A DNA stretch of 64,000 bases from NCBI GenBank assembly GCA_943737045.1, contig CALSFV010000018.1, positions 744,001 to 808,000 on the forward strand, given 5' to 3'. The translations under genes were made by a program, and so were the position numbers. Position 1 is the first letter of the stretch; each line of letters starts with the position of its first letter. This document shows positions 1 through 12,000 of the stretch, piece after piece. Under the pieces are notes generated by a model. The model was given only the letters and a program-made list of their open reading frames with translations, made no database searches and was not told the origin of the DNA. The DNA comes from Parapristionchus giblindavisi (Eukaryota; Nematoda; Chromadorea; Rhabditida; Diplogasteridae).

Positions 1-47
1 CGGGAATCGAATAACTGAATTTTGTAATATAACAACATCATAAAACA

Positions 48-53
48 TTTATT
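48..53 (-). terminator. Poly(A) signal of gene A
   Basis: AATAAA on the minus strand (forward tttatt), about 25 bases past the gene A stop codon, in the expected place for cleavage and polyadenylation. Confidence 0.7.
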
Positions 54-75
54 CTATATAGTGGGAAAATATTGT

Positions 76-3000
76 TTAGTTAGGGAAATATTGAATGTTT
101 CCGTCAGGTTTTTGACCGATCACAGTATTGCCCTCGATGATTGAACATAAATTGTCATCAGCAACAACTTGACCAATGATAGACTCGCCCACACGTATTC
201 TGAAAGAATATTGTTCATTATTATGTTGCCTACCATTCGTAAACGAGATTTATACATTTAAAAGATTGCAAAAATTCATTTTTAATGTTTGAGATAATGT
301 AAAGAATTCGGTGAGAGCTCATCATACTCTATATAAAATGCTTACTTTGGTGAAGTGCCTGACTTTGCACGAATAGAACAAACAGCCGAATTAGACAAAT
401 CAGTTCCCGGCGTAGATCCCTCAGGACATTTCAGTTCCGATACCTGCTCCTTTCCTATAATGGACATTGAATTATTTAAGCTTCTAGATGAACTATGTAT
501 ATATTCAATCGGCTTACGCAAGCAAGGACCATAGTAGTTGAATACTGGATTCATTGTGAAATCTGTTGGTTGTTTGTCGAGGAAGCAACAATCACATCTC
601 TGCTTTGAAGCATACTCGAACAGTGCCTGATTTGTTAGTTCTTTAGTGTATTGTGACAAGTTAAAATTTCCGTATTATCATAACGACAGTACCTTTTTAC
701 TCGCAAATTCAATGTAATCGTTGGTCATAGCATGGACAATTCTTGAACAGACTCTCTTATCTTCTCCTAATCCGTTCACATTCGTCTGACCACCACAACC
801 GTAGTACCAAGATGTCGTACGAGGACAAGGCAACTCTGAGACAGGACGATATTCAATGTTAAAATGCAAATACGTATGTTTATGATAGATATTGTTGCTT
901 CGATATTTATAAATTAGTACCAAAAATATTTTTTAAATGAATTTAATTAGACATGAATAACCTTTGCACAAGCAGGTCTTCTTGTCCACATTAGTTTCTT
1001 CGCACACAACAGTCTTAGAAGTACATGAGAATGATCCAGGAGTATTGAAACACTGTAAAATAATTATTGCGATTTGAATCACCACTTGTGTACGCAAAAA
1101 ACACGAGAGTTATCAATGACCCTAACCTTGATGCAATCAACTCCGGTACAATTCACTCCAACGTCACAGCAACGGAACGGATCCAATTTACATTCATCGA
1201 TATCTAGATAAAAGTATTCGAGAAAGTTTTAATAATTGAATGGAAATATTATTTTTAATAAGAAAAAATACAAAAAAAGTTAGAAAAACCCTGCTCATAA
1301 AATATCTCAACACCACTCACCTACTACGTCCAGAACAACTCCGGTGACATTATCTCTGATGATTTCATATCCGACTTTAGCCTGGAATCGATCGTGGATA
1401 CAATCAACGTAGATTCGCTTGCCCTTGCTAAGAGCCACTGGGAGTTGTTCACCATTTCCACATTCTCGATCTAAAATATTATCGTGCATGGACATATTTA
1501 TAGATACTAAATGGTACTTACTAATACACTGTGCTGTTCCATTGAGGAATCTCTCAGAGAATCCCTTCTTACAGACACATGTGTTATTGACACATTCGTA
1601 ATTGTGCTCGATACGACATTCTTGAAGACATCCTTCCGCTGAAATACTCCTCGTATTCTCATAGTTTTTATTCCGTATACAAAATTCCCTAGCTAATAAA
1701 CCCAGGGGAATTATTTCCAGTCATATAAGAGAACAAAAATTCCCTTACATATTATTTCTTTTCATGACAGGGAATAAATCACATTGGGTAGCTTATCCAG
1801 AGATTTTTGTGAGAGTGTTAGCACGTTCTATAATTATAAAATAAGTTAACCTGGACATGTGAATGAGTATTTGGTACGGAACTGCTCAATCACTGGTGTC
1901 GCTGGTGGTGCGCATGTGCATTCGAAACCCTTACACAAATAATTTTATAAATAATCTATTGACACATTATTGTTAATCCGTTCACATACTTTGAGCTTAG
2001 AGACGTAGAAAAGTTGATTCGAGACTTCCTTTGGACTGAGATTTTTGCAGAATGGAAGAATGGCGAGAGCACGTTGCTTTGCGTTTGAAGAAATTGCATC
2101 GAATGTAATGTCATTCATAGCCTGCATAGATTAGCCAATTAATATTTTACCATGAATTACACATTATACCGTAACATAGAAGATGTTTTCTAAACAAATG
2201 TAAAAATAAAAAAAAGCAAACCGCATAATAGCATGTAGCATATCCTGATGAGTTATCTTTAGGCGGAACCATCCAGTTCTTCCATGATCCGGTAGTGTTA
2301 CCACCAGCCTTCACCTAAAATTAGATCAGGCGAATATTACGCCAATTATGAATAGATATTTGATTAAATATTTCAAATACAATTATACTATGTAGACAAA
2401 GGTTCTCAATTAACAGAGACAAACCTTCTCGAGTGTCTCGAGATATCCAGCATCCATTGCGCATTCGTCTTTATCAACACAAGTGATGTTTTTACCATCA
2501 GCCGAACGATATTTCTCCTCATATAGCTGCAATTATTCGATTCATTTATCATGACCATGTGATTTTCAAGCATAATTCAATGAGGATCATAATTTCTTAC
2601 TTCTTTGCATCTGAGTTCATACGTGCCAGGTTTGTTCACACAATTTACCGATTCACGATCATATGGAGTGCTTTCATCCAAACACTCATCGACGTCTCAA
2701 ATAAATATATAGAGCATATTAAACTTAAAGCTAGATTACCGACGCATTCGTTTGCGACTCCGATCTTCTTGACAAATCCAGGGAGACATTCGCAATTGTA
2801 AGCAGGCTTGTCCGACATCATCTGAGTAAAAATCCCGAATAAAATAATCACGAATACATTTGACATTTCTTTTTGAAATACAAAAATTTAACCCAGTACT
2901 CGAAAGCAAAAGTAATAAGTACTTACAATACATTTAGTCGTAGCTTCATCACAATCATTCATTTTCTTCTTTGCACATTTGTCCTCGAGATCACATTTTT

Positions 3001-6000
3001 CTTTTCCATCGCCTAAATTTGTTTATTTATTGTTCAAAATCAATCTTTTTCACATTATATTTTTGAGAGGTGTCATTGGGTCCTTCATATATAAATGGGG
3101 TTTAATTAGTACTTCTATTCCTCTATTCATCGTGTTATCCTTTGAACATAGAACCACGAATATCCATGAATCACTAATGTATATATAATCAATATTATTC
3201 ACCAATATATCCATCCTTGCAAGAGCATTCATACGATCCTACAGTATTCTTACACATACCATTGATGTTGCATGAAGGATTAGGTAGATTACACTCGTTG
3301 AAATCTAAAATAATAATCATCTTTACAGTCGTATGTACACACATTTAAAATTTAGTCACCATCAGTATTTTAAAAAAAAATGTTTTACCTCTGCATTGTT
3401 TGTGTTCCGTAGCAGGGATCATCTCATAGCCTTGCTTGCAATCACATTTATAATTACCAATTGTATCCACGCAAGTGTGAATGTCACAAATCGTAAGGTT
3501 CTTGCACTCGTTTATGTCTGTTAGAAAATTATTATAAGTGTTTACCAAATTGCAAGAGTAGCATGAAAGGATACAAAATTACTCACTAACGCAAGAATAG
3601 GCACTCTCTGCTCTTTCAAAGCCCGATTTACATTTGCATGTGTAACTTCCATCGCTGTCGACACAAATCGTCGTTGATGCATCGCATTGGTTTAGGGATG
3701 GATCATTGCATTCATTGATATCTTAAAGGAAAATAAACGTTATTATTAGACAACATTCACTAAAAGGGAGCGTAACCTCTCTCAATGGTCTCTTCGACGC
3801 GCAATGCTCTCTCGTTGTTAGAGAACAGAAAAATAGTGGGCGCGATGAAGAGGCCATTGAGTGAAGTAACGCTCCCTTTAAAGAAGGGGTTTTTTCGAAG
3901 AACATAGGACCAATGAAGTGGCATTCTGTTATCTAATAGATTTGGGAGGCAGAAAGGGAAGATCGTGCAGGTCAGTGGTTAGTAGCGGGCGCTTGTACTT
4001 AACCGCGCCACATTCGCTTTCTGTTCATAATTTTCTATATTTTTTCCCTTAAATTCAAATATTCGCGCCTTTAAGGTATTCCACAGTATCTATAATTTTC
4101 AGGAGAATATTGGACTCAGGGAGATGTGATCTATTGTTCGGCCTAGAAATTCAGTCACGAGAAACCCATTCTTTAATCATACGGCATAAAGCGAATCAAC
4201 TAGCACGCACTTATACAAGTTCCGTTCGTTCCACCCCCTGTGTATCCTTCCTTGCATGTACAAGTGTATGATCCTTGTGTATCCGTACAGTATGCGTTTA
4301 CATCACAGTTATTCAATTCTAGCTTCTCGCATTCGTCGATGTCTAAAATTATTCAGTAATAAGTGCATTAATTAGTAAATGTTAATGGCAGTAAATACTC
4401 ACTGGTACACCATGTTCCATTGCCTGAATATCCTTTGTTACAATCGCATTTGTAAGAAGATCCGATCGATGTACAAGTGGCAAAACGGGAACATGGAGTC
4501 GCAGACTTGCATGGGTCAACCTTAATATCTTGATAATATCTTGGTCAGCTAACAAGAATTTTTGTTTTAGTAGATTATTACTGAACCTGAAGACAAGGAG
4601 ATGAGATGGTTCCAATTCCTACGAATCCATCCTTGCATTGACAGTAGATTCCTCCGTTCTGTAATAATCATTTATGTGAACTCTCAAGACAGAATTGCAA
4701 TCAATTAATATGTAAAATCATTGTTTTTTTTCTAATTTTTCATCAAAAGACAGATCTTACGTCATTGGTCTTGCATTCGGCATTAGGCGAGCACACATTG
4801 TTCTCGCATGTAATAGATGTACATGCAGCGGTGTGATTGTCCTGTTTAGTGCCTGCCGTGCAGATGCATTGGTAGAACGGTGGTAGGAGAAGCTCCTCGC
4901 ACACTCCCTACAATACCCGGTGCTTAATGATTAGCTCGGTTAATGTGCAAATTTACGTACTTTTCCACAGATTCCAGTAGTCTTACATGGTTGCACAGGG
5001 AAGCACTGATGTCCCTTCATTTCATATCCGCTGTTGCATTCACATTTGTATGTTCCTATTTCTGATGAGCAAGTTTGAGATAATATATAAGTAAAGCTTA
5101 AGGGAAACCTCCAGTTCCATTCTGAGCTTGGACAACTTGGCATTTGGAGTTGATTGGGCAATCGAAATCATTCTTGCATGGAGGAACGACAACGCAAACA
5201 TTCTCGTTTAGTTCGCGCTTAAATGTAGATTTCGTGAAATTAAACAATTAAACAATGATAGCCTCTAAATCTGCGAAAATTATTGTTTTTCAAGAACAAT
5301 GAGGAATGGCTAGGTTTATTTGTCATCGTTATTTTATCCTACTCACATAGTATCCGGTCTCGCAGATGCAAGTCGGTGTTGGCTTTCCTTCCTTGGATGG
5401 TAGCATTACACAAAATGAATAGGCACCACAGTTTAGCTTGTTTGAATCAGCATCAGAACATCTTCAAAAAAAATTGTTTTGAAAAATATTTCTGTAAAGG
5501 AAATTACTTATTTTCTGGAGAGCATTTATTGTTCTTGTCCTTCGAAAAACCATTGGTGCAGTTGCAAGCGAATGATCTATAAATTAGGTGGATAAGTTCT
5601 TATGATTAATTCATGGAAGAATTATTTACCCATAAGTATTAGTGCACAATTCTGATCCATCCATTGCACAATTATGAGATCCGTCCTTGCACTCATTTCG
5701 GTCTACATTCATATCATTAACACTTTATATTATTTATTTTTTATACCTTCACACTTGTTAGTGGTCGCAGGGATATGAATGAGTCCCTCTTTGCAGTTGC
5801 ACCTAATTATCATAATGTTATGGGTAAACTTCATGGCTCTATATGAATTTGGTTTATATCAGTTACCTATATCCAACGGCTAGATCCTCGCAAGTTGTTG
5901 TATTCTTGTCACAGTCATCCTTTATTCCACAGAAGTTGTCCTCTGCGAATAAATAGGATGGTAAGTGTTGATTCTTTAGATTAAACCATATAAGAAAATT

Positions 6001-9000
6001 TTACTCTCGCAAATTTGATCATCCGTCGCGTTGTTTTTGTAGCCGGGTTCACATTTACAATTCCATGATCCTTTTATGTTATTGCACTTCCCAGTTCCAG
6101 TGACACACTTCTGTTGGAACTCTCCAGTAGCGCACTCATCATTATCTAAAAACATTATATAATTGAACCGGAAAATCTTCTTACCATCGCACTTGTTGAT
6201 TTTGGCGTTATGCACGTAGCCTTTCGGGCAGTCGCATGTGAATGACCCCTCAAAGAAGAAATATTATTCGTCAGATAGCGGTAGATTATTATTATTTATA
6301 GTTAAACTAGTAAAAAGTGTTACTTCGGTGTTGCTGCATTTGGCCTCAGTAGGACAAGGGCAGTTAGTGTAGTCTTTACATTCAGAGCACTCGTTGATAT
6401 CTTTAGAGACAATCAGTTATCATCGATGTGAGATATTTGTAAGAAGTACTCACCAACACATTGTCTCTTGACTGAATCGAATCGGAAGCCAAGATTCGAG
6501 CAATTACAAGCTACCCACTTGCCATTGGTGTCTTTCTCTGTTAGAGCGATGCAGACTGCATCGGTAGGACAATCGTTGTGCTTGTTCTTGCAGAGATCGG
6601 GCACTATAAGAATACTATTTATATCATTGGCGATGGTTCGCATGATGAAGTAGCTGATAGCGCAATTGTAATTGAAAAAAATAACATTAACGTACACTTG
6701 CACTCATTCTTTCCGTCTCCAACGTATGGATCTTTGCATTGACACGAATATCCAGGAATCTCGTCGATGCAAAAGGCATTCTTGTGACAATTGTCGATAT
6801 CAAGATCGCACTCGTTGATATCTTTGAAATATAGTTATGTAGAAAGATCATCTTTTTCATATCACTAAAGGAGAGAAAAGAATATACTATTGATAAAAAT
6901 GTATTCAATAGTCAGATTCGTTAACTTGGACATACTTGTACAATTGACTTTTCCATCCCCTTCGAATCCATCATTGCATGTACAATTGAAGACGGTGTTG
7001 TCGAATCCTGCCAGACAGTGAGCGTTCTTAGCACATTTCGAGCAGCTGAACAATAAGCTGTACTTTAATAATAATTACGACGTTAGTGGCATAAAAGCAG
7101 CTGATGTTCCACGAGAACAGCAGAACAACATCAAAATTAATATTCTTACACATTTGTGTTTGTAGTATTTCTCAGGCAGTCGAATGGACCATTTTGAAGG
7201 TATCCCACCTTGCAGTCGCATCTAAGATATTGAGACTTCTATAGTCTATAGACTTCTATAGAGTTCTATAGAGTTTTCGATTATAAAATATATATTACCT
7301 ATAAGTTCCTGGTAGGTTCTTGCATACGGAGTATTCTTCGTTACAGGGCTTCTTCTCACATTCATCGATGTCCACACATTTGCCGTTTACTAGATGGTAT
7401 CCTTAAATCTGATCTTCATTAGAAACATAATATCGTCCTAATTGATTCACCACTATGAAATATTAAACGAGAATGAATCAATGTGTAATATCGTACCTTC
7501 GATACAAATACATTCATATCCACCATATGTATTGTTACATCTGAATTATTCACATAATTATGGTAACATTATATATGAAATGTATTTTGATGCACTTACC
7601 TCGAGAACGGTATACATGTGTATGTGTTTTCTTCACATTCATTTCTGTCGATGCAAGTCTGAATTGTATTAATTATTAAAGAGAAATAGATACATTGATA
7701 AAACTATAAGGTAAATAAATATTAAGGTCACCTTATTGGGAGCCTGGACGAAATTAGGCTTACATGTGCATTCACCAGTTCTCCATTCACAATTCTGTGT
7801 AACGTTGTTGCAAGGTAAAGATTGACACTTGTCGACCTTCTCGCAACTAAAATCGAAATGTATATTTTAAAATTAATGGTGTAATCGTAGTACAACTACT
7901 TAATAACTTACACTCCTCCTGGTAATTTAGCTGCGTGGTATTGTGGGCATACGCAGTCATAACTACCAACGGTATTCTTACACTCGTATGTGCGGTTACA
8001 GTTAAAAAGATTTTCCTCGCATTCGTTGACATCTACAAAGTAGGTATAATTATCACTTTTGAAATTCATGATAGTATTGTTCTTCTTAATCACAATGATA
8101 CTTACCAGTGCACTCAGGTCGATTGGCTCCGTTTCGTCTGAATCCTGGATCACATTTACATACACATTCTTGATTGACGGTCGTCGAGTATTCATGGGCT
8201 CCAGTACACGGATCCTTGCCCGTATCTGTCTTTTTCTGCTCACATGGATCAATCACTGCAAATTATTATTTTAAATCATCATCTTAAATTGACATCGATT
8301 TCGAAACTCACATTCGCACTTAGGATCGGAAGGAATTCCGGTACCCTTATAGCCCTTGTTACAAACGCAGTATTCCTTGTCTATCTCAGCCTTAAAAGTT
8401 GATGAATAATATAATATATACTAGAAATGGTGTAAGATTACCCTCTTGCAATTAGCATTAGGATCTCCACGGCAGTATGCTTCATTGGTACACTTTTCAT
8501 CGACTGAAACGAATGGATTATAATTTAATTAGATCAGCGAATTGTCTCAGATGTGTCCAATATGCTTTTCGAATACTAATTTACATTTTAGAAATACGCT
8601 CTTGGTAGTCGCAAGCGAAAAAAGAAATCGTATTTAATTCGACCCTTCTGAGACAATTCGCTGTGAATGTTAGTGTGCTATGGCAAAACGACGAACCTAC
8701 ACACTTGCCTCCCACCATTCTTTGACCTCTTGGACAAGTACAGAAGTATGATCCAATAGTATTAGTACAGTTGGCTACAGATGGACAAGGATCTTTCTTG
8801 CATTCATCTTCATCTGAAAAAAAATATTATCAGTTTTTGATTGCATAAGGCAAGACTTTACCAATGCACTTCTTAGATTTTTTGCCGAAATTGTATCCCT
8901 TGTCACAGACACAACGATGCTTACTTCCACTCTGCAAATGAAATTTCAATTATTTTTTTCTTAATTGTCTGAATTACTAGATGTCGGAATTTCATCTATA

Positions 9001-12000
9001 ATATTCTTATCTAAAGATCTAACCTTGTAACACATCTGCAAGTACTTATCGTGACAAATATCTGAACGGCATGGATAGTTCTTCCCCTGAAATATGTAAA
9101 TCTATTCTGCAGAATACAATCATCTTATTTATTATTTAAGATACATAGAATATTAAATTTTAAAAATAATGAGTCAATAAAACGAACTCCACATTTGCAG
9201 ACATCTTCACTAACACAATTCTTTTGCTCATCAGTTATGTATCCGGTTGGACAATTACATTTAACTTGTCCTGTCTTTTCATCATTCATGCACATCGCAC
9301 CGTTTCCGCAGCCTCCTGAATAAAATATTATTACGTTCTCCACTTGGGGAAATAAATCTTTATCATTTTATTACAATAATTATGTGATGCTTTATACAAC
9401 CACGGACCATTATTTTCCAGGCATCGATTCTTGATGCATTTTTCGGCCGCCTTTACGTAACCCTCCTTGCAGGTACATACGGGTGCGCCTATAATAATAT
9501 AGTCTAAATGGGAGAAGTTAATCAAATTAACCTTTGATGACGTTGCATGTCTCGGAATCAGCATCACATGGGAACTTCTTGCACAAGTCGATCTCTGAGA
9601 GGATCAAACAATAACGACCAGCAAGTAGATCGTCAATTAGCATTAATGAGTACTCACCGACACACTTTCTATACGCATCACCCTCATATCCATCTCTGCA
9701 TTTGCACTCGTAGCTTCCCTCCTTTTCAATACATTTAGCAGCCTTTCCGCAAGCTGGAGCTGGATCTCCATTGGGAAGAATTTTGCCCTACATTTGTTTA
9801 AAATAAATATTATTTTCAACGCCGACTATAATCATAATCGCTATTGGGTAGCTCCGACTTGACGAATTTGGACAATGATTACCTCTTCGCATTCCTTAAT
9901 ATCAACGCACGGACATGTCTTCGGCTTATTCTCGCAGTTTTCATCTTTCCTGGAAACTCAAGTGATCATTAAAAGGGGACCCTCGAGTTTTTTCGTGACT
10001 AAACTGGCCAGGTAGGACTATAGATCGCATCTCCCTGAACACAAAAAAATGATCTCTAAAATTATAGATACCCCTGAATACCGTAATCCGCGCTGAAAGT
10101 TCATTGCTGCACCAGTGAAAAGGCATGAAGGATAAATAATAGAAAATATCAAACATGGAGCGAATTTTTCCTGGTTTCCTCTTTCCTGGTTCCCCGTCTT
10201 TAAAAAAGTTTTTTTTGCGTTGTGACTGAGAATAAAACTAGTATTATGTTTGGAAATTGAGTTCCTCACCTGTATCCATTAGCACAACCACATGTATAAT
10301 CTCCATCAGTGTTGATACACTTGTCACCCTTTCCTTGTGGGCATGAGGCGTCCAGACATTCATTTACATCTTAATAGATTGTTTTACTTCTCTACCGAAA
10401 TCATAATTGATTTTGTTATGTCGTAGCAATATTTGTCAAGAAACCTGTGCAGGAATCGTTGAGAGCTTTGACGTATCCGATATCGCACTTGCAGTAATAG
10501 CTTCCCGGAGTATTGATGCAGAACAGTTTGTGTTCATTCGTGCAGTTATTGAGTGAGGAGGCCAGACACTCGTTCATATCTACAGTAAAACAATGATTAA
10601 TTGAATGGTTTCGAGAATGAGAAGATGTACCGTACCAGTATGATGTATGGTAGTATGGTACAGATGCCTATTATATTTGCATGTGTTTACCTTCACATTT
10701 GCCATTTGCGCCAAGTTTGTATCCAGTCTTGCAAGTACAGTTGAATGTTCCGGGCAAGTTTATACACTGCTGAGTAGTTCTATCGCAATCATCATCTTCT
10801 CGCTCACACTCGTCTATATCTAAAACAATAAAGAGTTTAAAAAAAGATAAATTAAAAAATAAAACTATAAAAATATAAATTTAAACAAAAAAACTGTCGG
10901 TTGACATAGGTAACTTACCGATGCATTTCTTTCCATTGCCAAAGTATCCCTTCTTGCACGCACATTTGTAACTTCCGGGTGTATTCTTACACTTAGCATT
11001 AATGTCACAACCATGTGATTTATCTCTACACTCATCGATATCCTCGCAGACAGTGGCCTATATCAAGTTGTGCGTCATTTAGTGTCGAACAACTTCAAAT
11101 AGTGAGGTACATACCCAACACTTGTTTCCATTGCAGACTCCCGCTGTCTGGTTGAGAGCGTAACCATCCAAACAATCACAACTGAAGCCAGGATCTTGAT
11201 CGATGCATTTAGTGTTCTGTAAATTATTGATATATTTTGAGTTCTTTTTGGTATTCATACTTCATAAGATGTACAATTGTCCATTTGAAGCGAACATTCG
11301 TTGACATTAACACATACTGGATTAGTACGAGCATCAGCGGCCTGCAATTTTGGTTTTCTTTTTTTTCAGTACATTCATCGTAATATGTTACATGAAACGC
11401 AAAAAGTTTTGTTCAATACAGTAGATATTATATTGCTCACAGTTGAAGTTTGGGTATATCCGTTGCTGCATTCACAAATGTACGATCCGATCAAGTTAAT
11501 ACATTTAGAATTTTTCGGACATTGAATAGTCGAATTGTGACATTCGTTGATATCTGTATTAGACAAAATATTACAATACAATATGAGAATGAAACATACC
11601 TAGACAAGTATTGAGCGTCTTGTCAAGCCAGAATCCATCATTACACTTGCATTCACCCTGGGCTGGTCCTGTCTCGAAACACTTAGCATTCTTTGGGCAA
11701 GTATATTTATCGCACCAGCTTGCGGCTGAAACAACATACCTTTCTTGTTTGCATAATCATCTGAAAATATTAGTGAATCTTACGTTTGCATCCCTCACGA
11801 TTCTTGACCTTCTCTACCGTTAGAGGTTCGTCGATACGCACCCAATCGTAATTTCGTTCACAGTTGCATCGCTTAATTTATTTGATAATATTCTTTATTT
11901 TGCCGTATATAGTTCGATATTACCTGATTCTTGCAGACTGACTTTTCGGGACAGGTGAACTCGGGAGGTTCAGCCGTCTCGGAGTCACAGAAGGTAGGAG

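Larger units (their letters stand above)
76..6145 (-). other. Gene A exon map, exons 62-91 (C-terminal third)
   Basis: Exons in transcript order: 6145-6005, 5942-5867, 5802-5747, 5702-5630, 5576-5508, 5461-5347, 5217-5109, 5061-4961, 4907-4761, 4658-4587, 4520-4403, 4342-4211, 3721-3587, 3517-3389, 3304-3203, 3012-2927, 2821-2740, 2695-2601, 2526-2425, 2314-2222, 2121-1990, 1929-1851, 1638-1522, 1470-1321, 1203-1127, 1052-962, 835-693, 626-518, 454-346, 199-76. EGF modules continue to about 2425. Exons 81-82 (2314-1990) encode a conserved non-EGF block with [13 protein letters not shown] and [12 protein letters not shown] motifs. Exons 83-87 are cysteine-rich, and exons 88-91 form the C-terminal domain. 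Intron 4210-3722 holds two repeats. Confidence 0.82.
6185..11725 (-). other. Gene A exon map, exons 32-61 (central EGF array)
   Basis: Exons in transcript order: 11725-11600, 11553-11441, 11341-11261, 11216-11115, 11057-10919, 10819-10691, 10579-10445, 10369-10270, 9949-9883, 9787-9658, 9594-9532, 9488-9408, 9315-9188, 9086-9024, 8931-8862, 8813-8697, 8503-8442, 8390-8312, 8255-8106, 8032-7912, 7846-7732, 7658-7600, 7540-7497, 7401-7299, 7221-7150, 7045-6936, 6821-6696, 6603-6454, 6400-6324, 6248-6185. These encode mostly calcium-binding EGF modules (DINEC, DIDEC, DVNEC starts). Exons 47-59 (8813 to 6454) are nearly identical in sequence to gene B. Intron 10269-9950 carries a dispersed repeat. 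Confidence 0.82.
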
